A stretch of DNA of 64,000 nucleotides from Phaeobacter bryozoorum (GTDB taxonomy: Bacteria; Pseudomonadota; Alphaproteobacteria; Rhodobacterales; Rhodobacteraceae): assembly GCF_041893525.1 (NCBI RefSeq), contig NZ_CP169068.1, one strand, 5' to 3'. Made by a program: the position numbers and the translations under genes. This document shows, one piece after another, positions 1 to 7,277 of this stretch (position 1 is its first letter; each line of letters opens with the position of its first letter). The notes beneath the pieces are model-generated. The model searched no databases. It was not told where the DNA came from and saw only the letters and a program-made list of their open reading frames with translations.

Positions 1-714
1 ATGGCGCAGAACAATGCGCTCGCCCTGACCGGCAAACAACACGTCGTGTTCGCCAACGATATCGCCACCCCGGATCGCGCTGAAGCCGATGTCGCCGCGC
101 TTGCGCGCGCCGGTGATGCCGTCGCGCCCGCTGTCGGTCACATCCGCCAGCGTCACACCGCGCCCCTCGGCGGCGGCCTCCCCCAGCATAAGGGCCGTAC
201 CCGATGGCGCGTCGACCTTATGGTGATGGTGGGCCTCGATCACTTCGATATCGAAATCCTCGTCGAGCGCGGCAGCGACTTTCTTGGTGAGCTGTACCAG
301 CAGGTTTACGCCGAGGCTCATATTGCCGGCGCGCATCTGCACCGAGTGACGCGAGGCCGGTTCCAACTGCGCAATCTGCGCATCGCTCATCCCTGTGGTG
401 CCAATGACATGGACCGCTCGGGCCTGCGCCGCCAGTTCGGCAAAGGCAATCGTCGCCTCGGGGCTGGTGAAATCAATCACCGCCTGCGCCCTGGCAAAAG
501 CTGCGAGCGCATCATCCGTCACCGTGACGCCGATCTCGGCCCCGCCCATGGCAAGGCCCACGTCCTGGCCGATCCAGTCATGCCCCTCACGCTCAACCGC
601 GCCAACGAGACGCGCGCCAGGGTGCTCCATGATGGTGCGGATCAGCATCTGGCCCATCCGACCAGAGGCACCGGTGATCACGATGCCGGGTGTGTCCGTG
701 CTGCTATCTGCCAT
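1..714 (-). CDS. dapB: 4-hydroxy-tetrahydrodipicolinate reductase DapB (C-terminus cut by window edge)
   Basis: DapB makes tetrahydrodipicolinate with NAD(P)H in the lysine/diaminopimelate pathway, in the cytoplasm. Read on the minus strand from the ATG at 714, 238 codons run open to base 1. The N-terminal dinucleotide-binding loop GASGRMG is at residues 15-21, FTSPEA follows in the cofactor domain, and the family signature EAHHHHK is at 160-166, with the catalytic His and Lys followed by VDAPSGTA. Family members have about 270 residues, so roughly 30 C-terminal residues lie outside the window. It is divergent from rbfA, with about 113 bp between the starts. The family is certain; only completeness is unknown. 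Confidence 0.96.
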   Translation of the reverse strand, partial: MADSSTDTPGIVITGASGRMGQMLIRTIMEHPGARLVGAVEREGHDWIGQDVGLAMGGAEIGVTVTDDALAAFARAQAVIDFTSPEATIAFAELAAQARAVHVIGTTGMSDAQIAQLEPASRHSVQMRAGNMSLGVNLLVQLTKKVAAALDEDFDIEVIEAHHHHKVDAPSGTALMLGEAAAEGRGVTLADVTDSGRDGITGARKRGDIGFSAIRGGDIVGEHDVLFAGQGERIVLRH

Positions 715-792
715 GTCAGGGGTCCTCGTCTGTGCGCTGGATCGCGGATGATCTGTTTCGTGCAGGTTTTGTCCTAACCGCTTGTGCTGCGC

Positions 793-821
793 TTGGCAAA
801 GCCCTGCTTTCGGCATAAATC
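793..821 (+). promoter_or_regulatory. possible promoter of rbfA
   Basis: TTGGCA at 793-798 and TAAATC at 816-821 are separated by 17 bp, a sigma70-like arrangement. The -10-like box ends only 6 bp before the rbfA ATG at 828, so a transcript from it would be almost leaderless. The match is weak and could be chance. Confidence 0.25.
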
Positions 822-827
822 GGATAT

Positions 828-1223
828 ATGGCTAAGAACAAACTCCACGAGGGCACCGGGCCCTCACAACGTCAGCTCCGCGTCGGCGAATTGATTCGCC
901 GCGCCCTGTCCGAGATCTTTGCGCGCGGCGACCTGCATGATCCCGAACTGAACCGGCTGTCGATCACCGTCGGCGAGGTCCGCACCTCACCCGATCTTCG
1001 TATTGCGACCGCCTATGTGCTGCCACTGGGCGGCAAGGGGCAGGAGGAAACGCTCAAGCTGATGGCCCGCAACAAGGGTGAACTGCGCCGGATCATCGGC
1101 AAGAAGCTGGCGCTGAAGTTCACGCCGGAACTGCGGTTTCAGCTGGACGACACCTTTGACCGGATGGATGACACCCGCAGGATGCTGTCGCAGGACGCGG
1201 TGCGCCGCGACACGGGCGAGTGA
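828..1223 (+). CDS. rbfA: ribosome-binding factor A (RbfA)
   Basis: RbfA binds the 30S subunit and assists late maturation of 16S rRNA, and it is important in the cold. The 131-residue protein has the usual size and the single KH-like fold. Recognisable parts are the N-terminal RQLRVGELIRRALSEI, the central SITVGEVRTSPDLRIATAYV, and the C-terminal PELRFQLDDTFDR, which aligns with the PxLxFxxDxS core of the family. It starts the rbfA-truB-rpsO-pnp translation/RNA cluster typical of Proteobacteria. Its stop overlaps the GTG start of the next gene. Confidence 0.97.
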   Translation: MAKNKLHEGTGPSQRQLRVGELIRRALSEIFARGDLHDPELNRLSITVGEVRTSPDLRIATAYVLPLGGKGQEETLKLMARNKGELRRIIGKKLALKFTPELRFQLDDTFDRMDDTRRMLSQDAVRRDTGE

Positions 1224-1978
1224 TTCGCTGGGCGATGGGTGTGGCGCTGGCCTTTTGGGCAGCGCCTGCTGCGGCAGTGGACTGCCGCGACATCGCCTAT
1301 GACGGCAACCGCTACACGATCTGCGACGTCGATGTGACGAAAGACGAACTACGCCTGTTTCTGAAGAATGATGCAGGCGAGATCTACGGGCATTTCTCTA
1401 CAATCGAAAGCGAGCTGGAGGCCAAGGGGCAGACGCTGCCCTTTGCCACCAATGCAGGCATGTACCACCGCGATCGCTCGCCGGTTGGATTGTATCAGGA
1501 CGGCGATGCCGAAGAGATGCGGCTGGTCACCACGCCCGGCCCCGGAAATTTTGGTCTGCTGCCAAATGGCGTGCTGTGCATCGGCGAAACCCGCACGGAT
1601 GTGATCGAAACGCTGACCTTTGCCAAAACCGGCCCGCAATGCCGCTATGCCACGCAATCGGGCCCGATGCTGGTGATTGAAGGTGCGCTGCATCCGCGGT
1701 TTCTACCGGACTCGACCTCATATTTCATTCGCAATGGGGTCGGGACCAGTGCCGACGGGCAGCGGGTGGTTTTTGCGATTTCGCGTAACGCTGTCACCTT
1801 TCACCAGTTCGGCAGCCTGTTCCGAGACCACCTGGGCCTGCCGAGCGCGCTGTATTTCGACGGCAATATTTCACGGCTGCACGCGCCCCAGATCAACCGG
1901 AGTGATGCCGGCTTCATGATGGGGCCGGTGGTTGGCGTCGTGGCCGACAGGACGCAGCCGGACGCGACCACGAACTGA
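1220..1978 (+). CDS. secreted phosphodiester glycosidase family protein (DUF2233)
   Basis: A 252-residue protein with an N-terminal signal peptide (hydrophobic stretch, cleavage likely after APAAAV or just before it), so periplasmic. The body matches the DUF2233 / phosphodiester glycosidase fold related to the human uncovering enzyme: FATNAGMYH, NFGLLPNGVLC, ATQSGPMLV, and the C-terminal ALYFDGNISRLHAP. Substrate in bacteria is unknown. It starts with GTG inside the rbfA stop (GTGA), so translation is probably coupled to rbfA even though the function looks unrelated. Family is confident, activity is not. Confidence 0.85.
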   Translation: MIRWAMGVALAFWAAPAAAVDCRDIAYDGNRYTICDVDVTKDELRLFLKNDAGEIYGHFSTIESELEAKGQTLPFATNAGMYHRDRSPVGLYQDGDAEEMRLVTTPGPGNFGLLPNGVLCIGETRTDVIETLTFAKTGPQCRYATQSGPMLVIEGALHPRFLPDSTSYFIRNGVGTSADGQRVVFAISRNAVTFHQFGSLFRDHLGLPSALYFDGNISRLHAPQINRSDAGFMMGPVVGVVADRTQPDATTN

Positions 1979-2107
1979 GACCGTACAGGGCGCCGACGCA
2001 AACCGGGCCCCACGCGGGTGGATTTCGGAGCTGCGCGCGATTGACAGGCCCTGACAGCTGGGCTACCCCGCGCGCCTCTCTCACCGACGATGACATTGGG
2101 GTATGAC

Positions 2108-3013
2108 ATGGGACGCAAACGCAAAGGGCGCGATATTTCCGGCTGGCTGGTGGTCGACAAGCCCGCGGGGCTGACGTCCACTGCGGTTGTGAACAAGGTC
2201 CGCTGGGCCTTTGACGCCAAGAAGGCGGGCCATGCCGGCACGCTCGATCCCGAGGCGACCGGCGTCCTGGCGGTGGCCCTAGGTGAAGCGACCAAGACCG
2301 TGCCCTATATCACCGACGCACTTAAGGCATATACCTTTACCGTGCGGCTTGGTCAGGCGACCAATACCGATGATGCCGAAGGCGAGGTAATCGCCAGCAG
2401 CGACACCCGCCCGAGCGACGAAGATATCATTGCGGCCCTGCCGCAATTCCTAGGTGATATCATGCAGGTGCCGCCGAAGTTCTCAGCCGTGAAGGTGGAC
2501 GGCCAGCGCGCCTACAAACTCGCCCGCGACGGCGAGGATATCGAGCTCGCAGCTCGCCCGCTCTGGGTGGAGGAGCTGATCCTGGTGGACCGGCCGGATG
2601 CGGACCATGTCGTGCTTGAGATGACCTGTGGCAAGGGCGGCTATGTCCGGTCGATCGCGCGGGATCTGGGCGCGGCACTTGGATGTCATGGCCATGTGAA
2701 ATGTCTGCGCCGTATCTGGTCCGGGCCGTTTGATGCCGAGGATGGCATCAGCCTGGAAACTCTGGATGAGATGGCCAAATCCCCGGATCTGGATGGGTTT
2801 CTGCGCCCGCTGGAGGAAGGTCTCGCGGATCTGCCGCAGCTGACCTGTACTCCCGAAGGCGCGGCGAAACTGCGCAATGGCAATCCCGGAATGGTGCTTG
2901 CCTCTGATGTGGGATACGGGGAAGAGGCTTGGGCCTCGCTGGATGGGCTTGCGGTCGCAGTTGGTCATTACAAATCCGGCGAGCTACACCCCAGCCGTGT
3001 GTTCGTACGCTGA
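2108..3013 (+). CDS. truB: tRNA pseudouridine(55) synthase TruB
   Basis: TruB converts U55 of the T loop in elongator tRNAs to pseudouridine. The catalytic Asp is D47 in GHAGTLDPEATG. PPKFSAVKVDGQRAYKLAR and the CGKGGYVRSIARDLG motif also match, and the C-terminal PUA-like part ends in HPSRVF. I start at 2108 (MGRKRKGRDISGW, 301 aa) because TTGGGG lies 6 bp upstream and homologues begin near here; an ATG at 2090 would add six residues. It lies 129 bp after the phosphodiester glycosidase gene, in the same direction. Confidence 0.97.
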   Translation: MGRKRKGRDISGWLVVDKPAGLTSTAVVNKVRWAFDAKKAGHAGTLDPEATGVLAVALGEATKTVPYITDALKAYTFTVRLGQATNTDDAEGEVIASSDTRPSDEDIIAALPQFLGDIMQVPPKFSAVKVDGQRAYKLARDGEDIELAARPLWVEELILVDRPDADHVVLEMTCGKGGYVRSIARDLGAALGCHGHVKCLRRIWSGPFDAEDGISLETLDEMAKSPDLDGFLRPLEEGLADLPQLTCTPEGAAKLRNGNPGMVLASDVGYGEEAWASLDGLAVAVGHYKSGELHPSRVFVR

Positions 3014-3057
3014 ACCACGGTTGACACAGGCCCGGACGCCCGCCACCTCAGGAAAGC

Positions 3058-3576
3058 ATGATCCACCGCAGCCACACCAAGGGCGATGCCCCCTCCAGCG
3101 CGGTCTATTCCGACTGTGAGCACTACCGCTATAGTCTCAGCCGTGTCTGGGACCCGGCGGGACCGCGTGTGATGTTTGTCATGCTCAACCCGTCAACCGC
3201 GACGGAAGTGCAGAATGACCCCACTATTGAACGCTGCGAGCGGCGCGCGCGAGCCCTTGGGTTTGGCGGGTTCCGCGCAGCCAATATCTTTGCCTTTCGG
3301 GCCACCGATCCACGTGACATGAAACGGGCGGCGGACCCGGTCGGTCCTGACAATCTGGCGATGATCCTGGACGGCGCAGGCTGGGCGGATCAGGTTATCT
3401 GCGCCTGGGGCACCCATGGCGCGTTTCGCCAGCAAGGGGTCAGGGTTGCTGGTGCTCTCGCCGAAACCGGTAAACCGCTGTTTCACCTGGGATTGAGCAA
3501 GGCCGGCCACCCAAAGCACCCGCTTTACATCCGCTATACCCAGCAGCCGGAACGCTGGCTGCCCTTGATCGGGTAA
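3058..3576 (+). CDS. DUF1643 domain protein
   Basis: A 172-residue soluble protein of the DUF1643 family. It contains the family's VMFVMLNPSTATEVQNDPT and CERRARALGFGGFRAANIFAFRATDPRDM blocks near residues 38-84, then a ICAWGTHG block and a C-terminal GHPKHPLYI motif. The biochemical role of the family is unknown. The start has an AGGAAA ribosome site 4 bp upstream. It follows truB by 44 bp in the same direction and may be co-transcribed with it. No membrane segment or signal peptide is visible. Confidence 0.85.
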   Translation: MIHRSHTKGDAPSSAVYSDCEHYRYSLSRVWDPAGPRVMFVMLNPSTATEVQNDPTIERCERRARALGFGGFRAANIFAFRATDPRDMKRAADPVGPDNLAMILDGAGWADQVICAWGTHGAFRQQGVRVAGALAETGKPLFHLGLSKAGHPKHPLYIRYTQQPERWLPLIG

Positions 3577-3679
3577 GGCCTCGCTAACCATCGCTTCTGA
3601 ATTGCTTTGATATTCAACCAATACGTGTGCGACTTTGATAATGCGGGTGTTCCGCGTGTTGTCATGAGGGGTCGCCGGA

Positions 3680-4726
3680 ATGTTGATGCTGGCTGCAATT
3701 TTGGGAGTTGCCGCCGTCGGTGGTATCTTGTTGATTGACGAGGGCGGCGATGATCCAGACGCCTCTGAGACAGGGTCTGCAGACAATGACGGGGCGACCG
3801 ATGACACAGCAACCGATATGGTTTCACTTGATGATTTCGTGAAGGCCGGCACAGAGGACAGCGACCAGCTCGGCGGCAGCGATCAGGATGACGACCTGCA
3901 GGGGCTGGGCGGCAACGATCAGCTGAACGGCCGCGATGGAGATGACACCGTCCAGGGCGGTGAGGGCGACGACAGCCTTTACGGTGGCGAGGGTGACGAC
4001 ACGCTTGAGGCGCATCACGGTGACGATCTGTTGCACGGAGAGGGCGGGGACGACAGTCTGAGCGGAGACAGCGGCAACGACACGCTGTTTGGCCATTTCG
4101 GTCATGACCAGCTCGATGGTGGTGATGGCGATGACGTGGCCCATGGCGGCCAGGGCAATGACACGCTGACCGGGGCGGACGGGCGAGACGCGCTACATGG
4201 CAACGATGGCGACGATCACCTGACTGGTGGCCTGGGCAAGGATACGCTGTTTGGTGGCACCGGCAATGATCGCCTGATCGGCAGCGACGATGGCATGACC
4301 ACGGATTATCTCAACGGTGGCGACGGGGATGACACGATTTTGGCGGGCGCCGGTGATATCGTTTCGACAGGGGATGGGGCCGACCACCTCATTTTTGCAG
4401 CAGGTGAGTTCCACGCGAGCGCAGTCAGCGACGGTAACGAGGCTGATCCCACTGCCGCCATCGACATGTCGGATTTCAACGTCGATGAGGATCAACTGGT
4501 TGTGATCTGGGATCAATTCGGCCCAGAGGCGCCCACCGTGGAAGTCACCAGCAACCCGGATGCACCGGGTGAGCATATCGTGACCATTGACGGGATCGAG
4601 GCGCTGCGCGTCACCGGGCCAGAACAATTGTCGGCATCGGACATTCTGGTCGTCGATCAGGATGCCGCGCTCCGGTTTGGCGTATTGGCCACCAACAGCG
4701 CCAGCAGCGGGCTGACACTCGGCTGA
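3680..4726 (+). CDS. small RTX-type calcium-binding repeat protein
   Basis: The 348-residue acidic protein opens with one hydrophobic segment (MLMLAAILGVAAVGGILLI) that could be a signal anchor, followed by an Asp-rich linker. Residues about 65-235 hold many RTX nonapeptides of the GGxGxDxLx type (for example GGEGDDSLY and GGTGNDRLI), which form a calcium-binding beta roll. A non-repeat domain of about 110 residues follows. RTX proteins usually leave by type I secretion, but no transporter genes are nearby and the N-terminal hydrophobic stretch is unusual for that route. Target or activity cannot be inferred. Confidence 0.85.
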   Translation: MLMLAAILGVAAVGGILLIDEGGDDPDASETGSADNDGATDDTATDMVSLDDFVKAGTEDSDQLGGSDQDDDLQGLGGNDQLNGRDGDDTVQGGEGDDSLYGGEGDDTLEAHHGDDLLHGEGGDDSLSGDSGNDTLFGHFGHDQLDGGDGDDVAHGGQGNDTLTGADGRDALHGNDGDDHLTGGLGKDTLFGGTGNDRLIGSDDGMTTDYLNGGDGDDTILAGAGDIVSTGDGADHLIFAAGEFHASAVSDGNEADPTAAIDMSDFNVDEDQLVVIWDQFGPEAPTVEVTSNPDAPGEHIVTIDGIEALRVTGPEQLSASDILVVDQDAALRFGVLATNSASSGLTLG

Positions 4727-4785
4727 TCAGGTGCCGTTCATTTAGCCCCGACGCCCATCCCCGGCCCACACCCGACCGAAACCTT

Positions 4786-4814
4786 TTGCTATTTCCCGAG
4801 AATTTGCGTATAGG
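4786..4814 (+). promoter_or_regulatory. probable rpsO promoter
   Basis: TTGCTA (4786-4791) and TATAGG (4809-4814) are spaced by 17 bp, about 125 bp before the rpsO start. The leader downstream is long enough for the S15 autoregulation known in other bacteria, but I cannot show such a fold here. Confidence 0.4.
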
Positions 4815-4939
4815 CGCGACCTGTTCAATGGTTATGCCGCTTTCTGCGGAAGGCGGCCGAGCCTGAGACGCCTCCATGGGCCTGTGCTGGACGACATCCC
4901 GGCCTGCGCCATTCACACAAACCTTCAAAGGAGACCCCG

Positions 4940-5209
4940 ATGTCGATCACTGCTGAAGAAAAAGCCCGCCTGATGAAAGAATTCGCAACCAAAGAAGGCG
5001 ACACCGGTTCCCCGGAAGTCCAGGTTGCAATCCTGACCTCGCGCATCAACACCCTGACCGAGCACTTCAAAACCCACAAGAAGGACAACCACGGTCGTCG
5101 TGGCCTTCTGAAGATGGTTGCTCAGCGCCGTAAGCTGCTGGACTACACCAAAGGCAAAGACGTGGCCCGCTATCAGGACCTCATCAAACGCCTGGGCATC
5201 CGTCGCTAA
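4940..5209 (+). CDS. rpsO: 30S ribosomal protein S15
   Basis: The 89-residue S15 is a primary 16S rRNA-binding protein of the small-subunit platform. The sequence is typical throughout: SITAEEKARLMKEFATKEGDTGSPEVQ, LTEHFKTHKKDNHGRRGLL, and RRKLLDYTK. An AAAGGAGA ribosome site lies 5 bp before the ATG. A strong intrinsic terminator follows 28 bp after the stop. In many Proteobacteria rpsO is directly followed by pnp; here a gene on the other strand sits between. Confidence 0.99.
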   Translation: MSITAEEKARLMKEFATKEGDTGSPEVQVAILTSRINTLTEHFKTHKKDNHGRRGLLKMVAQRRKLLDYTKGKDVARYQDLIKRLGIRR

Positions 5210-5236
5210 TAGCGACGACCAGACGGTTGAAATTCA

Positions 5237-5268
5237 ACGCCCGCTCCTATCGGAAGCGGGCGTTTTTC
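5237..5268 (+). terminator. intrinsic terminator of rpsO
   Basis: Stem ACGCCCGCT (5237-5245) pairs with AGCGGGCGT (5255-5263) and is followed by a T run. It stands just after rpsO and 40 bp before the end of the convergent methyltransferase gene. Confidence 0.9.
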
Positions 5269-5307
5269 GTGTTTGAGACACAGGCCGATTATACAATTGC
5301 CCGGTCA

Positions 5308-6924
5308 CTAGGCCGCCGTGCTGCGCCCTGATAGCGCAGCCTTTGGCGCAACGGCGTCAGACAGTAACGGATCGGCGGCAATCAAGCTCACGCCAAGCCC
5401 GGTAAGAATGCCCAGTCGGCGCGCGGCAAAGGCATGAGCCCGGGCGCGCAAGACCGCCAGGTTTTCCTCAGGCTGGGTCAGAACGCGCCCGTCCTGCTCC
5501 AACCGCTGCCCCTGCGGCCCAAGGATCTGCCACGCAAATTCGGCCCAGTCATTGGGCGCCGTTTGCCCTTCGCTTTGGCCCAGGAGGAACAGCTGTTCCA
5601 TGCGATCCACCGCGACCCCCCCACCGGTGACAGGAGAGGCCAGGAAGCCCAGTCTTTCGCTGTCTTCAGCATTTTTGCACACTGCAAGGTTAAATGCTTG
5701 GCACTGCGCCGCGCGATCCGCATAGCCTTCTGAAGGCAGACAGGGAACGATATGACCCGCCCCCGTCAGGATCGTCAGCAGCCGCGTGATCTCGCCCCAG
5801 GTCATATCGGCAAACACGCCCTGCTCCAGCAGCGCCCGAACTGTTTTATGCCCCTCGGCCAAAGCTCTCAGGACAGGTTCATACTGACCGGCCTCAAGCG
5901 CAACATCCCCATTGCGCCAGCTGATCTTCAACGGGCCGGATCCATAGTGACGTGCGAGGGCAAAGCCAGTCTGAAACCATGCGCCAACGCTGCCGCGTTC
6001 CGTATGCGGCACATGCCCACGCGAAAAGATATCGGCCCGGAACTGTTCATTCAGCAGAACATCACGCAGCCCCTCGCGCCTGTTTGTATTGCTTTCCTCC
6101 GCCAACAGCGCACGTTGCGGACTGCTCAAGCAGATGTCATCGACATGATCCAGCGGGTTCGCAGCACCGAGAAACTCAAGTTTGGCCTGCGCCATATCCT
6201 CCGCCACATCGGCAAAGTGGAATGGCGTCCAGTCCTTGTTGAAAAACTCATGCGCCAGATAGTTTCGCGGCATGGTTTTCATTTCACTCAGCCGTCTCAA
6301 CTGGCCGGGGTTTGAGACAAAAAATTCGGCTCCGACCTGTTTCAACCGCTCGGCAAAATTCAATGCGTCTTCTATACGTTGCTCCAACGGACCGCTGCCC
6401 TGCGCGGCGCGATCGGTCAGAATCCTGCGCAGCGGCATAGATGGCGCCCAGCCCGGCTGCGTGTTGTAACTGATATAGACCAACCCACCGGGTTTCAGAC
6501 GACGGGAGATGAACCCGGTGATCCGTTGTTGGTTCTCTCGCGAAATCCAGCTGTAGACACCGTGAAGCGCAATGACGTCAAAGGTATTTGGCAGCTCCGC
6601 CTCTTCTTCAAAATCCTCAAAGGATCTTTCGTAGAAGTGGGCGTTTGCCAGTCCTGCTTCCGCGGCCAGGCGATTGGCACCGGCGATATGGGCCGGGTTG
6701 AAGTCCATCGCGTGGACATCGATATGCGGATTGGCTGCGGCCAGAAGATTGGCTGTGAAGCCCTGACCACAGCCCAGCTCACAATAGGTCAGTTCATCGC
6801 TGTCCAGCCCATGCCGATGTCCCCGAGACACGGCGCTGAAGGCAAGGCGGGAGGGCGTCATCTCGTGAAAAAAGTCGTGCGTATAGTCGAGTTCGGCGAC
6901 ATAGCCGGAAGTCCAATCGTTCAT
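5308..6924 (-). CDS. SAM-dependent methyltransferase with C-terminal methyltransferase-regulatory domain
   Basis: The 538-residue protein has an N-terminal class I methyltransferase fold: motif I ELGCGQG at residues 49-55, the acidic HAMDFNPAHI loop near 75-85, and VIALHGVYSWI as motif IV. The remaining ~300 residues match the 'predicted methyltransferase regulatory domain' type. Substrate is unknown. It is transcribed against rpsO and pnp and interrupts that usually adjacent pair, which suggests insertion. An AGGTG ribosome site precedes the ATG. Confidence 0.85.
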   Translation of the reverse strand: MNDWTSGYVAELDYTHDFFHEMTPSRLAFSAVSRGHRHGLDSDELTYCELGCGQGFTANLLAAANPHIDVHAMDFNPAHIAGANRLAAEAGLANAHFYERSFEDFEEEAELPNTFDVIALHGVYSWISRENQQRITGFISRRLKPGGLVYISYNTQPGWAPSMPLRRILTDRAAQGSGPLEQRIEDALNFAERLKQVGAEFFVSNPGQLRRLSEMKTMPRNYLAHEFFNKDWTPFHFADVAEDMAQAKLEFLGAANPLDHVDDICLSSPQRALLAEESNTNRREGLRDVLLNEQFRADIFSRGHVPHTERGSVGAWFQTGFALARHYGSGPLKISWRNGDVALEAGQYEPVLRALAEGHKTVRALLEQGVFADMTWGEITRLLTILTGAGHIVPCLPSEGYADRAAQCQAFNLAVCKNAEDSERLGFLASPVTGGGVAVDRMEQLFLLGQSEGQTAPNDWAEFAWQILGPQGQRLEQDGRVLTQPEENLAVLRARAHAFAARRLGILTGLGVSLIAADPLLSDAVAPKAALSGRSTAA

Positions 6925-7160
6925 TCAGCACCTGTTCTAAGTGTTGGGGTCGACGTCGTCTTACCCTTCTGGATTGCGCAAATTTTCCATAAAAACGCTG
7001 AGGATCCGGTTAACGCAGGCCGCAATTCACCAACCACGCCCAGATAGCGGAGGATCGACACGAACGATGCCGACAAACGGGGCACAGGCTGCGACGGCTC
7101 CTGGCGCTTGCTCTTTCAATCTGTGGAAAAATCCTGTAAGGGCGGCCTATCTGAGACGTG

Positions 7161-7277
7161 CTGCCAAGACCCCGGCAGTCGAAAGAAAGATAGAGAGGGG
7201 TCGGCGGCAATGGGGCCGCCACATCAAACGGGAGACCCGGGATACGCCCGGGAGTGCTCCCAGCTAGGATAAGCTGA
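7161..7277 (+). promoter_or_regulatory. hairpin-rich pnp leader
   Basis: The last 117 bp before pnp hold four successive inverted repeats: CTGCC/GGCAG (7161-7165, 7174-7178), GGCGGC/GCCGCC (7203-7208, 7215-7220), CCCGGG/CCCGGG (7236-7241, 7247-7252) and AGCT/AGCT (7262-7265, 7272-7275). The last loop carries AGGA, the likely ribosome site. Enterobacterial pnp is autoregulated through a leader hairpin cut by RNase III; a similar role here is inference. In the rest of the gap (6925-7160) I see nothing definite. Confidence 0.5.

Noticed and set aside
3880..4300. Regular DNA repeats resembling a CRISPR or satellite
   Set aside because: They are the coding sequence of the RTX nonapeptides, with 27-bp periodicity and no spacers.
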